Below are positions 60,836 to 64,000 of a stretch of DNA of 64,000 bases, piece after piece (within the stretch, counting starts at the first letter, position 1; every line of letters begins with the position of its first letter). Origin of the DNA: Sphingobacteriaceae bacterium (lineage in GTDB: Bacteria > Bacteroidota > Bacteroidia > Sphingobacteriales > Sphingobacteriaceae). Where the stretch lies: NCBI GenBank assembly GCA_947463785.1, contig CANHRG010000002.1:124001-188000 (forward strand), read 5' to 3'. Position numbers and translations under genes: made by a program. Under the pieces are notes generated by a model that saw only the letters and a list, made by a program, of their open reading frames with translations, was not told the origin of the DNA and searched no databases.

Positions 60836-62071
60836 ATGCCTAAAATTAAAGCATTTAAAGGGATTCATCCCGATCAGGCTTATGCAGAGCAGGTGGTTTT
60901 GCAGGTAGAGAATTTAGACCTGGATACCGCAAGAAACATCCGTAATCAAAATCCACTTTCTTACGTTCACATGCTGGTTCCTAAATTGGAAAATCGGTTT
61001 TTAATGGGTTCAAAAACCGAATTGGCATTCAAAAAAATCAATGAGAATTTTGATGAATTTTTAGAAAAGGGATTTTTTGTTCGGGATGAAAAACCCGCAA
61101 TCTACATTTACAGGGTCAACCATCTTGGTTTTAGTCAAACCGGAATTTGGGCGGTCACAGCCATCGATGATTACCTTAATAATACCATTAAAAAACACGA
61201 ATTAACCCGTGCCGAACGGGAGCGTGGTTTAATAGATTATTTGCAACAGACTGGTATTGATGCCAACCCCGTGCTTATTGCATACGAAATTAATACCACT
61301 TTAGAGCACATCATATCGAAAGCTGTTTCTGAAAAACCAGTATTGGAAGTGAACCAACCTGGTGCAGCACATTTTTTATGGAAGATCGACCAAGAGGATC
61401 AATTGAAAGCCATAACCGATGCTTTTGCCCAGATGAAAAGCACGTATATTGCCGATGGGCATCACCGTGCGGCAGCAGCATCAACTTATGGTATCGAATG
61501 TCGAAAACTCAATTTGAAACATAGGGGAGATGAGGAGTACAATTTCTTTACCTCGGTTTACATGTCGACTGAGCAGCTAAGAATTTTCGAGTTCCATCGT
61601 TTAGTTAAAGACATCAAATGCTCAGTTTCCGAATTTATGGATCAGTTAAAACAGGTATTCGCTGTTGAGCAGTTAGCGGATGTAAAAGTGTTTAAACCTC
61701 AAAAGCAACACCAATTTGGATTATACATTGCCGATAATTGGTATGCCCTAGACTTGAAAACGAAGATTAGTTCCGATAATCCTGTTCAAAGCTTAGATGT
61801 CTCTATTTTACAAGACCTGGTATTGCATAAAATGTTGAAAATTCAGGATCCAAGGACTGATAAGCGTTTGAGCTTTGCCGGTGGATTAACGCCTATAGAA
61901 GGTTTAGTTAAGAAAGTAGATGATGGCGAATGTGATGCTTTATTTACCTTGTTTCCTACGAGTATTCAGGAATTGATTCAGGTTGCTGATGCAGGTGAGG
62001 TGATGCCGCCAAAATCAACCTGGTTTGAACCTAAATTTCTAGCAGGACTACTTATCCATAAGGTTAACTAA
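60836..62071 (+). CDS. DUF1015 family protein
   Basis: 411 aa. KAFKGIHPDQAYAEQVV begins the family and IADGHHRAAAASTYG is the DUF1015 signature with adjacent His residues. Family members occur next to serC-serA in many Bacteroidota and Firmicutes, as here (16 bp after serA), which suggests a role in serine metabolism, for example serine activation or phosphorylation (a DUF1015-type ADP-dependent serine kinase is known in Archaea; functional transfer here is inference). No signal peptide; a cytoplasmic enzyme is expected. Its stop overlaps the next, convergent gene by 8 bp. Confidence 0.88.
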   Translation: MPKIKAFKGIHPDQAYAEQVVLQVENLDLDTARNIRNQNPLSYVHMLVPKLENRFLMGSKTELAFKKINENFDEFLEKGFFVRDEKPAIYIYRVNHLGFSQTGIWAVTAIDDYLNNTIKKHELTRAERERGLIDYLQQTGIDANPVLIAYEINTTLEHIISKAVSEKPVLEVNQPGAAHFLWKIDQEDQLKAITDAFAQMKSTYIADGHHRAAAASTYGIECRKLNLKHRGDEEYNFFTSVYMSTEQLRIFEFHRLVKDIKCSVSEFMDQLKQVFAVEQLADVKVFKPQKQHQFGLYIADNWYALDLKTKISSDNPVQSLDVSILQDLVLHKMLKIQDPRTDKRLSFAGGLTPIEGLVKKVDDGECDALFTLFPTSIQELIQVADAGEVMPPKSTWFEPKFLAGLLIHKVN

Positions 62072-62405
62072 ACTGCTTTTGTAATTTCCGAATCCCCCAA
62101 AATAACCAAATTGTTCCAGCCAGTATGGCGAATGAAATGATGGCAATCGATAAGTAATCGTCGAAGAGTTGTTTAGTTTCTTGCTTAGCTAGCAATAAAG
62201 CAGTTAATCCCAGCACCGAAGCTATAAATGGAAACAATAAGGCCTCAATCACTAAACTGTTAAAACGAACTTTTCTACGATCTGAACCAGAAAACAATAG
62301 ATATTGTCTGACGAGGAACAGAACAATACAAAGTCCAAGAAAAATACAAACGGTTAAGAATAAGGCAAAGGAACCTAGTCCGCTAAAAGAAATATCGCTC
62401 ATCAT
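62064..62405 (-). CDS. Small membrane protein of unknown function
   Basis: 113 aa, three hydrophobic segments (about residues 11-33, 52-70 and 86-106), with a basic loop (SGSDRRKVRF) between the first two. Ends KLQKQFS. There is no family I recognise. It is encoded 26 bp downstream of the ABC exporter on the same strand and may be cotranscribed. Start at 62405 or the next ATG at 62402. Confidence 0.6.
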   Translation of the reverse strand: MMSDISFSGLGSFALFLTVCIFLGLCIVLFLVRQYLLFSGSDRRKVRFNSLVIEALLFPFIASVLGLTALLLAKQETKQLFDDYLSIAIISFAILAGTIWLFWGIRKLQKQFS

Positions 62406-62431
62406 CAGTGTTTTGATGATAAAACGCAGAT

Positions 62432-64000
62432 TTAGCTTTCAAATTGTAATGAGCTGAGGTATCGGTATAAACCTTCTTCGTTTTTAACTAATTCTTCGTG
62501 GGTTCCACTTTCAACAATTTTACCTTTCTCCAATACTACAATTCGGTCTGCTTCACGAATAGTTGATAAACGATGGGCGATGATAATGGAAGTTCGGTTT
62601 TTCATTAATTCTTCCAATGCTTCCTGAACCAGTCGTTCCGACTCTGAATCCAAAGAAGACGTGGCCTCATCCAAAATTAAGATCGCTGGATCTTTCAATA
62701 GGGCACGTGCAATGGCAATTCGCTGACGCTGACCACCAGAAAGTTTAACGCCACGTTCGCCAACCAGAGTTTCGTAACCTTCCGGGAAACTGCTAATGAA
62801 TTCATGGGCATTTGCACGTTTAGCTGCCTGAATAATTTCTTCTTGTGTAGCATTTAATCGCCCATAAGCAATATTTTCTAGTATTGATCCCCCAAATAAC
62901 AATACATCTTGAGGTACAATGGCCACTTGATGACGGATATCTGTCAAGGAATAAGTGGCCGAGGCATTGCCGTCAAAGCGAATCTCTCCACTTTGTGGAT
63001 CGTAAAATCGCAAAATTAAAGACGCAAGAGTTGATTTACCCGCACCGCTAGGCCCCACAATAGCTACCCGCTGGCCGGCTTTGGCCTCAAAGTTTACTTC
63101 GTGTAATACCGGCATATCTGGTCGTGAAGGGTAGTTAAATGAAACTTGATGGAATGAAAGATTGCCAAAAATTTTATTCTGGACGGCATTTTCTTTCTCC
63201 GTAATGGAAATAGCCTCGTTTTCTTCGTGTAAAATTTCCAATACCCGTTCACTTGCGCCCACGGCTTTTTGAACATTGGCGTACAATTCAGGGAAACTAC
63301 CCATGGCTGCGCCCACAAAAATGGCGTAAAGAATAAATGTCGTTAAACTACCTACAGAAAGTTCACCCTGAGCCACCAATACAGAACCATACCAAATTAC
63401 CCCAACTATGGCGCCAAAAAGACAGAATATGATGAAAGAAGCAAAAGCTCCACGATAGCTTGCGCCCTTTAAGGCAATGTTGACTACTTTCTTTAAATTC
63501 TTTTCATACCGACCGGCTTCGTAAGCTTCGTTTACAAAAGCTTTTACATTGGCTATGCCTTGCAAGGTTTCTTGGACTACGGTATTAGATTCTGCCAGTT
63601 GGTCTTGAGCCTGACGAGATACCTTACGGATAAAGCGACCAAATATTACTGCTGAAATGACTAAAACGGGTAAAATGGCAAGATTAAGCAGAGTTAGTTT
63701 ATGGGAAACCACAAATAACAAGGTTACACCACCAAAAAGGAGTACTATTTGGCGGAACATTTCTGCAAGAGTGGTTGTTAAAGTATCTTGAATTTGAGAG
63801 AGATCGGCAGAAATTCGGCTATTTAGTTCACCAACACGGCGGTTGGCAAAGAAATTCATCGGTAAGGTTATCAGTCTGAAATAAGTATCTCTACGAATAT
63901 CTGAAAGTGCTTTTTCGGCTACTTCTACAAAAAACCGTATTCTAAAAAAAGAAACAAAGGATTGCAAGAATAGAATGGTAAAACATATCCAACCAATCGT
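62432..64000 (-). CDS. ABC exporter, MsbA-like half-transporter, 5'-truncated by the window edge
   Basis: At least 522 residues are visible and the frame stays open to base 64000, so the N-terminus lies outside. The membrane domain (with FFANRRVGELNSRISADLSQIQ, the coupling-loop region) precedes an ATPase with Walker A GPSGAGKST, Q-loop PQDVLLF, signature LSGGQRQRIA, Walker B ILILDEATSSLD and H-loop IAHRLST. Complete ATPase; homodimeric exporter of a lipid, drug or peptide. The MsbA relationship is by general pattern. Confidence 0.93.
   Translation of the reverse strand, partial: TIGWICFTILFLQSFVSFFRIRFFVEVAEKALSDIRRDTYFRLITLPMNFFANRRVGELNSRISADLSQIQDTLTTTLAEMFRQIVLLFGGVTLLFVVSHKLTLLNLAILPVLVISAVIFGRFIRKVSRQAQDQLAESNTVVQETLQGIANVKAFVNEAYEAGRYEKNLKKVVNIALKGASYRGAFASFIIFCLFGAIVGVIWYGSVLVAQGELSVGSLTTFILYAIFVGAAMGSFPELYANVQKAVGASERVLEILHEENEAISITEKENAVQNKIFGNLSFHQVSFNYPSRPDMPVLHEVNFEAKAGQRVAIVGPSGAGKSTLASLILRFYDPQSGEIRFDGNASATYSLTDIRHQVAIVPQDVLLFGGSILENIAYGRLNATQEEIIQAAKRANAHEFISSFPEGYETLVGERGVKLSGGQRQRIAIARALLKDPAILILDEATSSLDSESERLVQEALEELMKNRTSIIIAHRLSTIREADRIVVLEKGKIVESGTHEELVKNEEGLYRYLSSLQFES

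Overview
The window is a chromosomal segment of a member of the Bacteroidota, most likely of the Sphingobacteriales (Pedobacter/Solitalea-like; the genus is inference). The evidence is the repeated TAnnTTTG promoter motif in front of many genes, the scarcity of Shine-Dalgarno sequences, and a gene set typical of this phylum (DUF3667, DUF2795, DUF3347, PASTA/ddl/mltG neighbourhood, BFN nuclease, serC-serA-DUF1015). DNA is moderately A+T rich throughout and clearly richer in A+T over the first 8.5 kb.

Region 1 (1-14.1 kb) is the end of a surface-polysaccharide locus. It holds a truncated GT2, a GT11 fucosyltransferase-like enzyme, a Wzx-type flippase, a GT4, a Wzy-like polymerase, another GT2 and GT4, an SDR epimerase/dehydratase and a WecA-like initiating transferase. 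The genes are tightly packed or overlapping. After a 44-bp perfect palindrome comes a convergent sulfatase-fold membrane protein. Next are a conserved unknown protein with C-ending codons, a decayed 13-unit array of exactly 21-bp repeats, and a Wzi-like outer-membrane capsule protein.

Region 2 (14.1-15.4 kb) holds tRNA-Ser(TGA). Its last 25 bp are duplicated 364 bp further downstream, on the other side of a tiny GIY-YIG nuclease gene bounded by hairpins. This looks like a minimal tRNA-targeting cassette and, with the 21-bp array, is the most unusual part of the window. A DUF3347 lipoprotein follows.

Region 3 (15.4-33.5 kb) is housekeeping: gltA; a leftward run etfB-etfA-BFN nuclease-CNT nucleoside transporter-DUF3667; chromate-type transporter; cobalamin adenosyltransferase; ispD and queA; an FtsX-type permease; a PLP aminotransferase; a CDF metal exporter; NUDIX; an LTA-synthase-like phosphotransferase; and several unknowns.

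Region 4 (33.5-48 kb) has mgtE, an NtrC-type response regulator, RNase P RNA, a Sco/cytochrome c pair, a phosphohexomutase, the aspartokinase-lysA pair (lysine/DAP), a glutaryl-CoA dehydrogenase-like enzyme, folB-glcD-mgtC, a small heat-shock protein with a sigma54-like promoter, a conserved unknown protein and YajQ.

Region 5 (48-64 kb) carries a DUF3050 protein, an XRE regulator, a lipoprotein, a cell-envelope cluster (BrkB/YihY, thioesterase, mltG, rhodanese, PASTA, divergent ddl), rpsO-pnp, rpe, the serine pathway serC-serA-DUF1015 and a truncated MsbA-like ABC exporter. Two architectural habits recur: four convergent gene pairs share a palindromic stop tetranucleotide, and several genes have the -7 promoter element only 3-6 nt before the ATG, which predicts leaderless mRNAs.
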